From Georgenia ruanii (GTDB lineage Bacteria > Actinomycetota > Actinomycetes > Actinomycetales > Actinomycetaceae), in NCBI RefSeq assembly GCF_009193175.1, contig NZ_VUKE01000012.1, positions 102,618 to 166,617 of the forward strand: a DNA stretch of 64,000 nucleotides. Reading direction: 5' to 3'. Under the pieces are notes generated by a model. It saw only the letters and a list, made by a program, of their open reading frames with translations, ran no database searches and was not told the origin of the DNA. How positions within the stretch are numbered: position 1 is the stretch's first letter; every line of letters starts with the position of its first letter. The translations under genes were made by a program, and so were the position numbers. Shown piece by piece: positions 26,404-36,292 of the stretch.

Positions 26404-27480
26404 ATGCTGGTCGTTGTCGGACCCGCCGAACGCACGCTGCCCGTGGCCGCAGTGGCGTCGGTCTCCAGCGGTGAGCGGGTGCTGTTCACGAGCGAGGAGG
26501 TCTCCGGGCAGCTGACGGCCCCGATCGAGGGCTGCGGCTTCTCCGGGACCGCTGTCATACAGGCGATCTCCCCGGATGCCGCGTTTGCCGGGGACAACTT
26601 CGTCGCAACCGGCACCGCCGAGGAGCTCGAGGGCTTCTTCGGTGCACGCCCCGAGGCGTTCGCGGGGAAGCCGGTCCTGCTCGCCCCGGGCGGTCTCGGC
26701 GCGGTGCTCGTGGTCCCAGAACGGTTCCGGCAGTGGGGCGTGGCAGAACCGCGGCTCAGTGAGGTACCGGGGTGGATGGTCGGCGGCGGGCTCCACGAGG
26801 GCCGGGTACGGATAGTGCTGCGGAGGCAACGCCTGGCGCTCGCCGCGGCAAGTGAGGAGGAGACCTACGCGGCGCTCGGGCTCTTCGGCAGGTACTTCCC
26901 CGACCTGGTGGCGTCGGACCTGGTCTCGACCGGGCTGGGCGGCATCAATGCCATGGTCCATCCGCCGCTGGCGCTGTTGAACGCGACCAGGATCGACAAC
27001 GGCGAGGTGTGGCACTACTGGGACGAGGGCTTCACGGCGGCGGTGGAGCGGCTCATGGAGGCGGTGGACCGTGAGCGGCTGGACCTGGTCGAGGCGTTGC
27101 AGGGCACGTCGCCGCGGCTGCGGGAGATGGTGTTGTCATGGCGCGGCGACGGCGCGTCGGCGAGCGCCCCCCTCTACGAGGAGATCAGGTCGAGCGAGCA
27201 CTACCGGAGCCGGCCGGGGCCGACCGTGCTGGACACCAGGTTCCTCACGGACGACGTGCCGTACGGGATCGCCGGGTGGGAGCAGGTCGCAGCACGGCTC
27301 GGGCTGGCGCACGAGACGCTCAAGGCGGTCCGCGTGCTGTCCGAGATCGTCCTCGGCCGTGAGCTGGAGGCGGACCCGCACGCGGTCGAAGCACTCCTGA
27401 CGTACGCGCAGCGGCGGACCGCCGCGACGCCGGTCCCGGACGACGCCGCAGAACCAGGGGCGACGCCGAAGCGCGCCTAG
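26404..27480 (+). CDS. Opine dehydrogenase-like protein without a Rossmann glycine loop (cluster A)
   Basis: A 358-residue protein. The second half matches the helical domain of octopine/nopaline/lysopine dehydrogenases: NAMVHPPLALLNATR with the catalytic His at about 186, a helix containing VERLMEAVDRERLDLVEAL, and RFLTDDVPYGIAG with the catalytic Asp at about 284. The N-terminus should begin with a GxGxxG nucleotide-binding loop but instead reads VVVGPAERTLPVAAVAS. Its paralogue in cluster B has the same change (GDAERTLPVAAVAS), so this is a conserved variant, not decay. It may bind a different cofactor or act non-catalytically. GAGAGGAGAAGAGG precedes ATG. It lies right behind the FMN enzyme in both clusters, suggesting joint function. 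Confidence 0.7.
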   Translation: MLVVVGPAERTLPVAAVASVSSGERVLFTSEEVSGQLTAPIEGCGFSGTAVIQAISPDAAFAGDNFVATGTAEELEGFFGARPEAFAGKPVLLAPGGLGAVLVVPERFRQWGVAEPRLSEVPGWMVGGGLHEGRVRIVLRRQRLALAAASEEETYAALGLFGRYFPDLVASDLVSTGLGGINAMVHPPLALLNATRIDNGEVWHYWDEGFTAAVERLMEAVDRERLDLVEALQGTSPRLREMVLSWRGDGASASAPLYEEIRSSEHYRSRPGPTVLDTRFLTDDVPYGIAGWEQVAARLGLAHETLKAVRVLSEIVLGRELEADPHAVEALLTYAQRRTAATPVPDDAAEPGATPKRA

Positions 27481-27622
27481 CACCTCGCAGGCGCGGGCGT
27501 GAGGGCGGTCGACAAACAGGCGACACCGCCGTCGCCCCGAGGGCAAGGGAAGTCACCTTGGTATCACGTTCCATCCGCAGTGCCGGGAGCGTCCCGGTGT
27601 TCGACCATGATTGGAGTCCGCA

Positions 27623-28534
27623 TTGAGTACCAGGAAGCTGTTCGTCGCAGGATGCCTCGCAGGGGTGCTCGGCCTGAGCGCCTGTACCAGCACGACGGCC
27701 GGAGGCGGGGATAAGGCCGGGCCCGGCGATGCCGCGACGGGGATCGAGCCCGTCCAGGAGCTGGCGGACGCGTTGCCCGACGCCATCCGGGACCGCGGTC
27801 ACCTCAGTTTTGCCGCCACGAGTGCCAACCTGCCGGCCCAGTACGTCGACGAGGACGGTGAGATCCTCGGGGCCCAGGTCGAGCTCATCCAGGCGGTGGG
27901 AGCGGTGCTGGATATCCCGGTCGAGATCGACGTGGTGACCAACGACGCGTTCGACAGCGGTATCGCGTCCGGCCGGTATGACACCGTGACGAGGGGCGAC
28001 AACGCGGATCGCCAGAAGACCATGGACTTCATCGACACGTTCAACAACGGCTTCTCTGTCATCGCGCATTCGGGGTTCGAGCTCGACGAGCTCGACTACA
28101 AGACGGAGCTGTGCGGCGTGTCCACCGCGGTGACGAAGGCGACGTTCACCGAGAACGTCCTTGTTGGCCTGTCCGAGGAGTGCGAGGCCCGGGGGGAGCC
28201 CGCGATCGCGATGAACTCCTACCTCGACGAGGCAGGAGTTGTGCTGGCGCTGCAGAGCGAGCAGAACGACGTCGGCTTCATCGAGGCCGTCATCGGGCTG
28301 GCGTACGTCTCGAAGGACCCTGAGGGCCTGAAGATGGTGGACCGGGACCTGGGGGAGGACGTCGGCGGCTACTTCAGCGGGTTCGCCGTCAAGAAGGGCA
28401 ACACGGAGTTCCGAGACGTGCTCCACACCGCCCTGCTCCACCTCGCGGAGCTGGGCGTCTACCAGGAGATCTTCGAGGCCTATGGCATCGGGGAGCTGAC
28501 TCTCCCCGAGTTCCCGCTCAATCAGGGAGCCTAG
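27623..28534 (+). CDS. ABC transporter substrate-binding lipoprotein, polar amino acid type (cluster A)
   Basis: A 303-residue SBP_bac_3 family protein. Signal peptide MSTRKLFVAGCLAGVLG with lipobox LSAC, then a Gly/Ala linker and GHLSFAATSANLPAQYVDED, IEIDVVTNDAFDSGIASGRY, typical of amino-acid binding proteins. The TTG at 27623 has GGAG 6 bases upstream; another in-frame TTG at 27611 is less likely. It is paralogous to the cluster B lipoprotein at 36293-37195. No permease or ATPase follows, so it probably delivers ligand to the cluster B transporter. A hairpin just after its stop codon separates it from the cyclase gene. Confidence 0.87.
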   Translation: MSTRKLFVAGCLAGVLGLSACTSTTAGGGDKAGPGDAATGIEPVQELADALPDAIRDRGHLSFAATSANLPAQYVDEDGEILGAQVELIQAVGAVLDIPVEIDVVTNDAFDSGIASGRYDTVTRGDNADRQKTMDFIDTFNNGFSVIAHSGFELDELDYKTELCGVSTAVTKATFTENVLVGLSEECEARGEPAIAMNSYLDEAGVVLALQSEQNDVGFIEAVIGLAYVSKDPEGLKMVDRDLGEDVGGYFSGFAVKKGNTEFRDVLHTALLHLAELGVYQEIFEAYGIGELTLPEFPLNQGA

Positions 28535-28543
28535 CCCGTCCGC

Positions 28544-28573
28544 TGCTCGTGACCGGCGTGCCCGGCCACGAGC
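28544..28573 (+). terminator. Hairpin after the cluster A binding protein
   Basis: GCTCGTG at 28544-28550 and CACGAGC at 28567-28573 form a 7-bp stem extended by inner CCGG pairs around a small loop, ten bases after the stop codon. No T-tract follows, as is common in high-GC terminators. Confidence 0.5.
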
Positions 28574-28735
28574 ATGACTTGCATGCCTCTGCCCGACCGG
28601 CGGCGACCTGTGCGGCCGCCGGCTCGGCAGGGGAAGCATGAGGGGGCGGTCCGGACGGCACGTCCCGGGCGGCCCAAGATCAATCCGCCCCGGGGGCCCG
28701 CAAGAGTTCAGGGAGCAGCTGCGACGGAGGAATCT

Positions 28736-29527
28736 ATGACCCAGGTGACACCTCGCTTTGTCGATCTCTCGGTTCCGTTCGAGAACGACGTCGCGGCCGA
28801 TCCACCGTTCCAGCGACTCGACATCCAGTACGCAAGGCACGAGGAGACCGCGAACGACATCGCCGGCCTCTTTCCGGGCCTCGCGGCCGAGGACCTCCTC
28901 GAGGGGCAGGGCTGGGCCGTCGAGAGGGTGACGATGTCCACCCATAACGGCACGCACGTCGACGCGCCGTGGCACTACCACCCCACCATGGACGGGGGCG
29001 CACGCGCCTGGACCATCGACGAGGTGCCACTCGACTGGTTCTTCAGGCCCGGGGTCAAGCTCGACTTCCGCGCGTACGACGACGGGTACGTCGTCCAGCC
29101 GGCCGACATCGACGCCGCGCTGGAGGACATCGGGTACGAGCTCCAGCCCTACGACATCGTTCTCATGAACACCTCCGCCGGCGCGGCCTACGGCAGTGAC
29201 GACTACGTCGACCGCGGCTGCGGGTTCGGCCGGGAGGCCACCCTGCACCTGGCGTCCCGTGGCATCCGTGTCGTCGGGACCGACGGCTGGAGCTGGGACG
29301 CACCGTTCAGGGCAACCGCCCAGCGGTACGCCGAGACCGGAGACGTCTCGCTGATCTGGGAAGGGCACAAGGCCGGCGCCGAGGTCGGCTACTGCCAGGT
29401 GGAGAAGCTCCACAACCTCGATACCCTGCCCGCGACGGGCTTTACCGTGGCCTGCTTCCCGGCCAAGGTCCGCGGCGCCTCCGCCGGCTGGACCCGGGCA
29501 GTGGCGATCCTCGGCGGCGAGGCGTGA
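28736..29527 (+). CDS. Cyclase family protein (kynurenine formamidase-like)
   Basis: A 263-residue metal-dependent hydrolase of the cyclase family (KynB, isatin hydrolase, putative cyclases). The family metal motif H-x-G-T-H-x-D is visible as STHNGTHVDAPWHYHP near residue 66, and LSVPFENDVAADPPF matches the usual opening. ATG 28736 follows CGGAGG. Known members hydrolyse amide or lactam-type bonds such as N-formylkynurenine or isatin. As the last gene of cluster A it might open a cyclic or N-acyl substrate before or after oxidation. It is followed on the opposite strand by the decayed sdaA remnant, with stop codons 28 bases apart. Confidence 0.85.
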   Translation: MTQVTPRFVDLSVPFENDVAADPPFQRLDIQYARHEETANDIAGLFPGLAAEDLLEGQGWAVERVTMSTHNGTHVDAPWHYHPTMDGGARAWTIDEVPLDWFFRPGVKLDFRAYDDGYVVQPADIDAALEDIGYELQPYDIVLMNTSAGAAYGSDDYVDRGCGFGREATLHLASRGIRVVGTDGWSWDAPFRATAQRYAETGDVSLIWEGHKAGAEVGYCQVEKLHNLDTLPATGFTVACFPAKVRGASAGWTRAVAILGGEA

Positions 29528-29554
29528 CGGAAGGGCAGTGACCTCCGGCTCGGG

Positions 29555-30440
29555 TCAGCACTCCAGAATGTTCACGGCGAGCTCGCTGGTCGGGGTCTCC
29601 TTGTACTTGGTACTTGGTACTTGGTACTTGGTACTTGGTACTTGGTACTTGGTACTTGGTACTTGGTACTTGGTACTTGGTACTTGGCGCTCATGTCGTG
29701 TGGCTGGTCTCGCGCTTGGTCACGATGACCTCGTCCAGCGAGACGCGCTGCCGGCCGTCGCCATACAGGACCATCATGGCGGCGTTGATCGCCTTCGCGG
29801 CGGCGCCGGCGTCGCGTTTCGATGCGGGGCACCTGGACGCAGCCGCAGAGCGGGTCGCACGTCCGGCCCAGGTCGTGCTCCATGGCGATCTCGGCGGCGT
29901 TCTCGACCTGCTCGGGGATGCCGCCGAAGCACCTCGGCGAGCCCGGCGGACGCCGAGCCGACCTCGCCCTGCCAGCCGACCTCGGTTCCGGAGATGGAGG
30001 CATGGTCCTTTTAGAGGACACCTATAGTGCCGGCCACGAGCAGGTACCGCACGGTGGCCTTGTCCCGCGCGGCGGTCCGCCGTCGGCCACGGCCGGCACG
30101 TAGTAGGTGGCGTAGTGCAGCACGGCCGGCACGATTCCCGGGCCCCGTTGGTCGGCGCGGTGACGACCCGGCGGCCCGAGGCGTTCTCCTCGTTGGCGGC
30201 CAGCGCCACTGGGTTGACCCACTCCTTCCAGTAGCGCGGGTCGCCGGGTGGGCGCCTCGCCCAGCAGACGCTCGTACCACGCCCACGCCCGCGCGCGACG
30301 CCGCACACCGAGCCCGCCGGGCCGGACGCCGTCGCGGGTGAGCGAGGAGGCCACGCGGGCGTCCATGACGTGTGCAGCAGCCCAGCACGTATCTCCTCGG
30401 TGCGCGGGCGAGCTCGTTAGTGAGCACCACTCGCTTACGT
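29555..30440 (-). pseudogene. sdaA: Decayed L-serine dehydratase (sdaA) remnant
   Basis: Minus-strand pieces in different frames match the C-terminal two thirds of the Fe-S serine dehydratase: [76 protein letters not shown] with TCDP, and [20 protein letters not shown], ending [17 protein letters not shown] and a stop at 29555-29557. At least five frameshifts separate them, and the N-terminal domain is absent. A 12-copy TACTTGG repeat lies within the C-terminal coding part and itself breaks the frame. It sits after gcvH and a glyA remnant, so the ancestral order was gcvP-gcvT-gcvH-glyA-sdaA, a complete glycine-to-pyruvate route. Confidence 0.85.
29604..29687. repeat. Tandem heptanucleotide repeat (TACTTGG)x12
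   Basis: Twelve perfect, uninterrupted copies of TACTTGG (84 bases). It lies inside the sdaA remnant: the unexpanded reading would be ...AAG-TAC-AAG-GAG, and the 11 extra copies add 77 bases, which shifts the frame. Copy number changes by slippage would move the frame in and out. No spacers are present, so it is not a CRISPR array. Confidence 0.97.
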
Positions 30441-30504
30441 TCAGCCCTCGTGCGGCAAAGTGGGTGAGCAGCTTGGCTGCAGTGCAGAAGGGCCAGCGGC
30501 CGGT

Positions 30505-30962
30505 CGCGCCATGGCCGCTCGGTGGGTGCCCTCGGCGACGTGGTGAGAGACGACGTCGTAGAGGCGGCCGGAGAAGTTGATCCTCATGCCGTCGGTGAGG
30601 CGGCCGCCGTGGGTCAGGTCCAGGCCGAGGATCGTGTCGCCCGGCCGCAGGAGGGTGCGTATGACCGCGGGGTTTGGCTAGGGCGCCGGAGTGGGGCTGG
30701 ATGTTGGCGAACGGGCGTCGAAGAGCGCCTCGCCGGGTCGATCGTCAGCTGCTCGCTGACGTTGACGTGCTCGCAGCCGCCGTAGTAGCTCCGGCCGGGG
30801 TAGCCCTCGGCGTACGTGATGGGTGAGCGCCGAACCCTGTGCCTGCATGACCATCTCCGGGCCGCCCTGCTGCGACGCAGCTCGGCGTCGATGCTCGCGG
30901 CGACCTGGGGTCGAGCTCGGCGAGCAGCGCAGTCTGGTGCCACAGCCGGTCCGCGGGTGCGC
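30505..30962 (-). pseudogene. glyA: Truncated, frameshifted serine hydroxymethyltransferase (glyA) remnant
   Basis: Directly after the gcvH stop codon, minus-strand fragments match the N-terminal third of [50 protein letters not shown] with [22 protein letters not shown] and [14 protein letters not shown]. They occupy different frames, and the IASENF segment is missing. The match ends near 30510, and sdaA-like sequence begins about 70 bases further on, so a deletion removed the 3' part of glyA and the 5' part of sdaA. The PLP Lys region is gone, so no activity is expected. Confidence 0.85.
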
Positions 30963-31343
30963 TCAGAGCTCGGCCCCGGTGATTCCGGCGTACTCGGCGG
31001 CGGAGAGCAGCGGCCCCTCCTCGGCGACGTCGACGGCGAAGAGCCAGCCCTCGCCGAACGGGTCGGCGTTGAGCAGGGAGGGGTCGGCGACGACGGCGTC
31101 GTTGATCGCGGTGACCACGCCTGACACGGGCGCATAGAGCTCCGAGACGGACTTGGTGGACTCGACCTCGCCGCAGGGCTCACCGGCGACGACCTCGGCG
31201 CCGACGGCAGGCAGCTCGACGTAGACGATGTCGCCGAGCGCCCCGGTAGCGATGGTGGTGATACCGATGCGGGCGGGGGCGGCGTCGTCTACCCACTCGT
31301 GCTCGGCGGAGTAGCGCAGGTCGGACAGGATCTTCTCGGTCAT
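30963..31343 (-). CDS. gcvH: Glycine cleavage system H protein
   Basis: A 126-residue lipoyl carrier shuttling the aminomethyl group between P, T and L proteins. The lipoylation site is seen as [15 protein letters not shown] with the modified Lys near residue 64; the start YSAEHEWV is typical of bacterial GcvH. ATG 31343 has GAAAGG upstream. It lies 124 bases after gcvT in the riboswitch-controlled operon and immediately before the glyA remnant. No frameshift is seen, so decay of the operon begins exactly after this gene. Confidence 0.95.
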   Translation of the reverse strand: MTEKILSDLRYSAEHEWVDDAAPARIGITTIATGALGDIVYVELPAVGAEVVAGEPCGEVESTKSVSELYAPVSGVVTAINDAVVADPSLLNADPFGEGWLFAVDVAEEGPLLSAAEYAGITGAEL

Positions 31344-31467
31344 GATGGCCTTTCGGAGTTGGCGCGCGGGTGCGCGTTCGACGGGAGCCGGTGCGTGGGT
31401 GCGCGTTCGGGTTTGGGGGCCCGCCGGTGCCGTGTGTGGACGGACGGGCTTCGGGGGATCGGTGAGG

Positions 31468-32619
31468 CTAGGCGGCGCGCTTGTAGAACGGCGGCTTGAC
31501 GACCTCGAAGGGGTGTGCGGTGCCGCGTACGTCGACGTGGAGGGCGGTGCCCACGGCCGCGTGGGCGGGGTCGACGTAGGCCAGGGCGACCGGGTGCCCG
31601 AGGGTGGGGCTGGGGGCGCCGGAGGTGATCTCGCCGACGACCGCGCCGCAGGCGAGGACCGGGTGGTGGGCGCGTGCCGCCCGCCTGCCCAGCCCCTTGA
31701 GCCCGACGAGCACGCGGCGCCCGTGCGGGTCGGCGCCCGGCGCCGTCGCGGCGTCGTGCGCGGTCTTGGCCGCCTCCAGGGCCGCCCGGCCGACGAAGTC
31801 CCCGGGCTTGGACAGTGCGACGACGGCGCCCAGGCCCGCCGTGTAGGGGTCGGTGTGGCGGGAGAGCTCGTTGCCGTACAGGGGCATGCCGGCCTCGAGG
31901 CGCAGCGAGTCCCGGCAGGCGAGCCCGGCGGGGAGGAGGCCGCGGCCGGCGCCGGTGGCCCGCAGCGCCTGCCAGAGGGCCGGCGCCTGCGCGGCGGGCA
32001 GGTACAGCTCGAACCCGTCCTCCCCGGTGTAGCCGGTCCGCGCCAGCAGCGCGTCCAGCCCTGCCAGGGTGGCCTCGGTGGCCGCGTAGTACCGCAGGGA
32101 GGTCACGGTCTCGGCGTGCTCGGCGGGGATCAGCTCGAGCAGGATCGCCTCGGCGGCGGGGCCCTGGAGCGCGATGAGCGCCGTCTCGGCCGTGGCGTCG
32201 GCGAGCTCGACGTCGAATCCGGCGGCCCGCTCGGTCAGCGCGGCGACGACTGCGGGGGTGTTGCCGGCGTTGGGCACCACCAGGAATCGGTCCTCGGCGC
32301 GCCGGTAGCTGATGAGGTCGTCGATGATGCCGCCGTCCTCGGCGCAGAGGAGTGAGTACTTCGCCCGCCCCATCGCCACCGCGGACAGCTTGCCAACGAG
32401 GGCATGATCCAGGAACTGCGCGGCCTGCGGGCCGCTCACCCAGACCTCGCCCATGTGGCTGAGGTCGAACAGCCCGGCGGCGCGACGCACCGCGTGGTGC
32501 TCCGCAAGCTCGGAGGTGTACCTCAGGGGCATCTGCCAGCCGCCGAAGTCGGTGAAGGAGGCACCCTGGTCGACATGTTCGTCATACAGCGGTGTGCGCA
32601 GGGTCATCGTCTCGGTCAT
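31468..32619 (-). CDS. gcvT: Glycine cleavage system T protein (aminomethyltransferase)
   Basis: A 383-residue tetrahydrofolate-dependent aminomethyltransferase that releases ammonia and forms methylene-THF. Seen: [21 protein letters not shown] at the N-terminus (described in parts), [10 protein letters not shown], the catalytic Asp region of RYSLL-type cores, [14 protein letters not shown], and [16 protein letters not shown] 32619 follows GGAAGGA and lies 19 bases after gcvP. Length and motifs are normal for GcvT. Confidence 0.95.
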   Translation of the reverse strand: MTETMTLRTPLYDEHVDQGASFTDFGGWQMPLRYTSELAEHHAVRRAAGLFDLSHMGEVWVSGPQAAQFLDHALVGKLSAVAMGRAKYSLLCAEDGGIIDDLISYRRAEDRFLVVPNAGNTPAVVAALTERAAGFDVELADATAETALIALQGPAAEAILLELIPAEHAETVTSLRYYAATEATLAGLDALLARTGYTGEDGFELYLPAAQAPALWQALRATGAGRGLLPAGLACRDSLRLEAGMPLYGNELSRHTDPYTAGLGAVVALSKPGDFVGRAALEAAKTAHDAATAPGADPHGRRVLVGLKGLGRRAARAHHPVLACGAVVGEITSGAPSPTLGHPVALAYVDPAHAAVGTALHVDVRGTAHPFEVVKPPFYKRAA

Positions 32620-32638
32620 CGGGTTGGTCCTTCCGGGG

Positions 32639-35527
32639 TCAGGCGAAGTCGGCGACGGGCGGGCATGAGCAGACGAGGTGCCGGTCGCCGTGGGCGCCGT
32701 CGATCCGCGCCACCGGGGGGAAGTACTTGTCCCGCCGCAGGGTCGCGAGCGGGAACGCCGCCTGCTCGCGGGTGTAGGGCCGGTCCCAGTCGGTGGCGGC
32801 GACGATGGTGGCAGGGTGCGGGGCGTGCCGCAGGGGGCTGGCCTCGACGGGGAAGCCGTCCGCGGCGATCTGGTCGATCTCGGCGCGGATGGCGATCATC
32901 GCGTCGATGAACCGGTCGAGCTCGGCCAGGTCCTCGCTCTCGGTCGGTTCCACCATGAGGGTCCCGGGCACCGGGAACGCGAGGGTGGGGGCGTGGAAGC
33001 CGAAGTCGATCAGCCGCTTGGCCACGTCCTCCGCCGTGACGCCGGTGGCGGCGGTGAGCTGGCGCAGGTCGAGGATGCACTCGTGGGCGACCAGGCCGCT
33101 CTCGCCGGTGTAGAGCGCCGGGAAGTAGGGATCCAGGCGGCGGGCGATGTAGTTGGCGGCGAGCAGCGCGCTCTCGGTCGCCCGGGTCAGTCCCTCGCCG
33201 CCCATGAGGGCGATGTAGGCCCACGAGATGGGCAGCACCCCGGCGGAACCGAACCGTGCCGCGGAGATCGCGGCGCCGAGCCCGGCCTCTGCGTTGCCCG
33301 CGGCGGGCGCCGGGTCCCCCGGCAGGAACGGCGCGAGGTGCGCGCGCACGGCCACCGGGCCGACGCCGGGGCCGCCGCCGCCGTGGGGGATGCAGAAGGT
33401 CTTGTGCAGGTTCAGGTGCGAGACGTCGCCGCCGAACCGGCCCGGCTGGGCCAGCCCCACGAGGGCGTTGAGGTTCGCGCCGTCGACGTAGACCTGCCCG
33501 CCGGCCGCGTGCACCGCGTCGCACACGTCGCGCACGTCGGTGTCGTAGACCCCGTGCGTGGACGGGTAGGTGATCATGATGGCCGCGAGCCGGTCGCCGT
33601 GCTCGGTGAGCTTCGCGCTCAGGTCGGCCTGGTCGATTGTGCCGTCCGCGGCGGTGGCGACGGCCACGACCTGCATGCCGGCGAGCACCGCGGAGGCGGC
33701 GTTGGTGCCGTGGGCGGACGCGGGGATGAGGCACACGGTGCGCTGGTGCTCACCGCGGGAGCGGTGGTAGCCGCGGATGGCGAGCAGCCCGGCGAGCTCG
33801 CCCTGCGAGCCGGCGTTGGGCTGGATGGAGACCCGGTCGTACCCGGTGATCGTCGCCAGCCACGACTCGAGGTCGGCGATGAGCTCGCGCCAGCCCGCGG
33901 TCTGGTGGTCCGGGGCGAGGGGGTGGATCGAGGCGAACTCGGGCCAGGTGATGGCCTGCATCTCGGTGGTTGCGTTGAGCTTCATGGTGCACGAGCCCAG
34001 CGGGATCATCGTGCGGTCCAGCGCCAGGTCCCGGTCGGCCAGGCGGCGCAGGTAGCGCAGCATCTGGGTCTCGGAGCGGTGCTGGTGGAAGACCGGGTGG
34101 GTGAGGTACTCCGTGGAGCGGACCAGCCCGGCCGGCAGGGCGAAGGCCTCGTCGGTCGGGGTGTCGAGGCCCGCGGCGTCTTCTCCCGTGAAGGCCGCGA
34201 CGACGGCCGCAAGATGGGCGGGCGTGGTGGTCTCGTCGCACGAAATGCCAACGTGGTCGGCGTCCGCGAGGCGCAGGTTCACGCCGGCGGCGTCCGCCGC
34301 GGCGACGACGGCGCGCGCCCGCCCGGGCACCCGGACGGTCAGGGTGTCGAAAAAGTGCTCCGCCGTCAGCTCGACCCCTTGGTCGGTGAGGGTGGCCGCC
34401 AGGGTGCGGGCGGCGTCGTGCGCGTGCCGGGCGATGCGGCGCAGCCCCTCCGGACCGTGGTACACCGCGTAGAACCCGGCGACGATCGCCAGCAGGGCCT
34501 GAGCCGTGCAGATGTTCGAGGTCGCCCGCTCACGGCGGATGTGCTGCTCGCGGGTCTGCAGTGCGAGGCGGTAGGCCGGAGTGCCGAGGGCGTCCTTGGA
34601 CACGCCGACGAGCCGGCCCGGCAGGGCGCGCTCGAGGCCCTGCCTGACGGCCATGTAGGCGGCGTGCGGCCCCCCGTAGAAGAGGGGCACCCCGAAACGC
34701 TGCGCGGAGCCGACGGCGATGTCCGCGCCCTGCTCGCCCGGCGGGGTGATCAGGGTCAGCGCCAGCAGGTCCGCCGCAACCGTGACCATGGCTCCACGGG
34801 CGCGGGCTGCGGCGATGATGCCGGACTGGTCACGCATGCGTCCGGAGGTGCCCGGCTGCTGCAGGACGACGCCGGTGATCTCCCCGTCCGGCAGGCCGAC
34901 GTCGAGGTCCGCGACGACGACCTCGAACCCGAGGGCTTCCGCCCGCCCGCGGACGACGGCGATCGACTGCGGGAGCAGCTCGGCGTCCAGGACGACGAAC
35001 CCGTCGGCCGCCGCCTTGTTGGTCCGGCGCATGAGGAGGACGGCCTCCGCCACGGCGGTCGCCTCGTCCAGCAGGGACGCGTTTGCGACCGGCAGGGCGG
35101 TGAGGTCAGCGACGACCGTCTGGAAGTTCAGCAGGGCCTCGAGCCGTCCCTGGGAGATCTCCGGCTGATAGGGCGTGTAGGCGGTGTACCAGGCAGGGGA
35201 CTCGAGCACGTTGCGCTGGATCACCCCGGGCGTGACGGTGCCGTAGTAGCCCTGGCCGATCATCTGCACCTTGCAGATGTTCTTCGCCGCCAGCTGGCGC
35301 AGCCGCTCGAGCACCTCGGGCTCGCTGAGCGGAGCCGGAAGCTCGAGGGGCGTCGTCTGGCGGATCGCCGTGGGGACGGCCGCGTCAGTGAGGGCGCCGC
35401 AGTCGTCCATGCCCATGGCGGCGAGCATGATCCGCTGGTCGTCGCTGCCGGTCCCGACGTGCCGGTGGGCGAAAGGTGCCGGCGCCGTCGTGCGCCTGGA
35501 CATGGTGGCAGTGGGTGGTGGTGTCAT
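32639..35527 (-). CDS. gcvP: Glycine dehydrogenase (decarboxylating), P protein
   Basis: A 962-residue single-chain PLP enzyme that decarboxylates glycine and loads the aminomethyl group on GcvH. N-terminal half includes [21 protein letters not shown] (in parts) and the [16 protein letters not shown] motif; the C-terminal half carries the PLP Lys in [17 protein letters not shown]. It is the first gene after the tandem glycine riboswitch, with ATG 35527 preceded by GGGAG. Full length and intact. Confidence 0.96.
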   Translation of the reverse strand: MTPPPTATMSRRTTAPAPFAHRHVGTGSDDQRIMLAAMGMDDCGALTDAAVPTAIRQTTPLELPAPLSEPEVLERLRQLAAKNICKVQMIGQGYYGTVTPGVIQRNVLESPAWYTAYTPYQPEISQGRLEALLNFQTVVADLTALPVANASLLDEATAVAEAVLLMRRTNKAAADGFVVLDAELLPQSIAVVRGRAEALGFEVVVADLDVGLPDGEITGVVLQQPGTSGRMRDQSGIIAAARARGAMVTVAADLLALTLITPPGEQGADIAVGSAQRFGVPLFYGGPHAAYMAVRQGLERALPGRLVGVSKDALGTPAYRLALQTREQHIRRERATSNICTAQALLAIVAGFYAVYHGPEGLRRIARHAHDAARTLAATLTDQGVELTAEHFFDTLTVRVPGRARAVVAAADAAGVNLRLADADHVGISCDETTTPAHLAAVVAAFTGEDAAGLDTPTDEAFALPAGLVRSTEYLTHPVFHQHRSETQMLRYLRRLADRDLALDRTMIPLGSCTMKLNATTEMQAITWPEFASIHPLAPDHQTAGWRELIADLESWLATITGYDRVSIQPNAGSQGELAGLLAIRGYHRSRGEHQRTVCLIPASAHGTNAASAVLAGMQVVAVATAADGTIDQADLSAKLTEHGDRLAAIMITYPSTHGVYDTDVRDVCDAVHAAGGQVYVDGANLNALVGLAQPGRFGGDVSHLNLHKTFCIPHGGGGPGVGPVAVRAHLAPFLPGDPAPAAGNAEAGLGAAISAARFGSAGVLPISWAYIALMGGEGLTRATESALLAANYIARRLDPYFPALYTGESGLVAHECILDLRQLTAATGVTAEDVAKRLIDFGFHAPTLAFPVPGTLMVEPTESEDLAELDRFIDAMIAIRAEIDQIAADGFPVEASPLRHAPHPATIVAATDWDRPYTREQAAFPLATLRRDKYFPPVARIDGAHGDRHLVCSCPPVADFA

Positions 35528-35584
35528 GAGGAACTCCCGGGTCTTGCGGCGTGCCGACCGGCACGCCTGAACGAGTTCCTCCCC

Positions 35585-35760
35585 GCTCTGTAGCTGGACC
35601 TGAGAGATTTCACCGGCTGCTGCCGGCCTGCCCCTTCGGTGAGCATTGCATGCTGCTTTCCAGAGGTGCCTTCCCGTGGCGGTGGTGGATGCCTGAGAGA
35701 TTCCTGGGGAGGAGTTGCTCCTACGGCGCCCGCCGACGGGCGGGACTCTCCCGCCACGGG
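35585..35760 (-). promoter_or_regulatory. Tandem glycine riboswitch
   Basis: On the minus strand, aptamer 1 runs from GGCGGGAGAG through GCCGTAGGAGCAACTCCTCC to AATCTCTCAGGCA (about 35757-35690), and aptamer 2 from CTCTGGAAAGC through CACCGAAGGGGCAGGCC to AATCTCTCAGGT and ACAGAG (about 35668-35585). These are the conserved glycine-riboswitch cores in the usual two-aptamer arrangement. It lies 58 bases before gcvP and should turn the operon on when glycine is abundant. Confidence 0.95.
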
Positions 35761-35824
35761 TCGAACGGCATGTTCAGTTGTTGCGGCGCAGCCTGGTGCA
35801 GCGTGCGCGGTTCAGCGGAGCCTA

Positions 35825-36170
35825 GGACCAGACGCCCTGCCGTGCCGGCTCCTCGCCGCCCGCGGTGCCCGAGGGCAGCGTCTCGTGGGGCGGCCTGAGG
35901 CGGAGCGCGACCCGGGCCTCCTCGACCGTGGACCCGCCGCGTTCCAGGTCCCGCGCGAGCCGGACAGCGCGTTCCATGAGCGGGGGTGCTGCCCGGGGAG
36001 AGTTCACCCCGGCGTAGGTACAGCGTGTCCACGAGGCCCGCGCGTGCGTTCCCACCGAGCGCGAGGCCCATGGCCGTGCGCTCCAGGGGGTACCTCCTCG
36101 GCATCGCGGTCCATTCGCCGGCGGTCGTCTCACAGGCTGGGGTGCGCGGTCGGGGTCCAGTTCGTGTGCG
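35825..36170 (-). pseudogene. C-terminal fragment of a BKACE (DUF849) beta-keto acid cleavage enzyme
   Basis: Minus-strand pieces EWTAMPRRYPLERTAMGLAL, GGNARAGLVDTLYLRRGEL and, after a frameshift near 35990, LMERAVRLARDLERGGST and VEEARVALRL match the last 90 or so residues of BKACE proteins (compare GGHVRVGLEDNLYFRRGEL and LVERAVRIVREL in the intact gene at 52659). No N-terminal part or Zn-binding residues remain. It lies between cluster B and the gcv riboswitch and marks a deletion or rearrangement there. Confidence 0.72.
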
Positions 36171-36292
36171 GTCATGCCCCGGCTCCTCCGCCTCCTGGCG
36201 CTGACGGCCTGACCGTGGGCTCGGCCGTCGTGCGAGGCGCGGGGATCCCCGCCCGTGCCCGGACAGGGATCTCCCGACGGCATCCGGGTGCG

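Noticed and set aside
28578..28591. A further GntR-type site (TTGCATGC) upstream of the cyclase
   Set aside because: Only one half matches the palindrome, and it lacks symmetry.
27320..29413. A 697-codon open frame opposite the cluster A binding protein and cyclase
   Set aside because: Shadow frame; the plus strand shows lipobox, metal motif and start signals.
29604..29687. CRISPR array
   Set aside because: Units are 7 bases, contiguous and without spacers; it is a simple tandem repeat.
32678..35593. A 971-codon open frame on the plus strand opposite gcvP
   Set aside because: It mirrors gcvP codon by codon and has the Arg/Gly/Val-rich composition of an antisense frame in high-GC DNA; gcvP is certain.
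35645..35658. A GntR-type site (ATTGCATGC) between gcvP and cluster B
   Set aside because: It falls in the linker of the glycine riboswitch and only one half-site matches.
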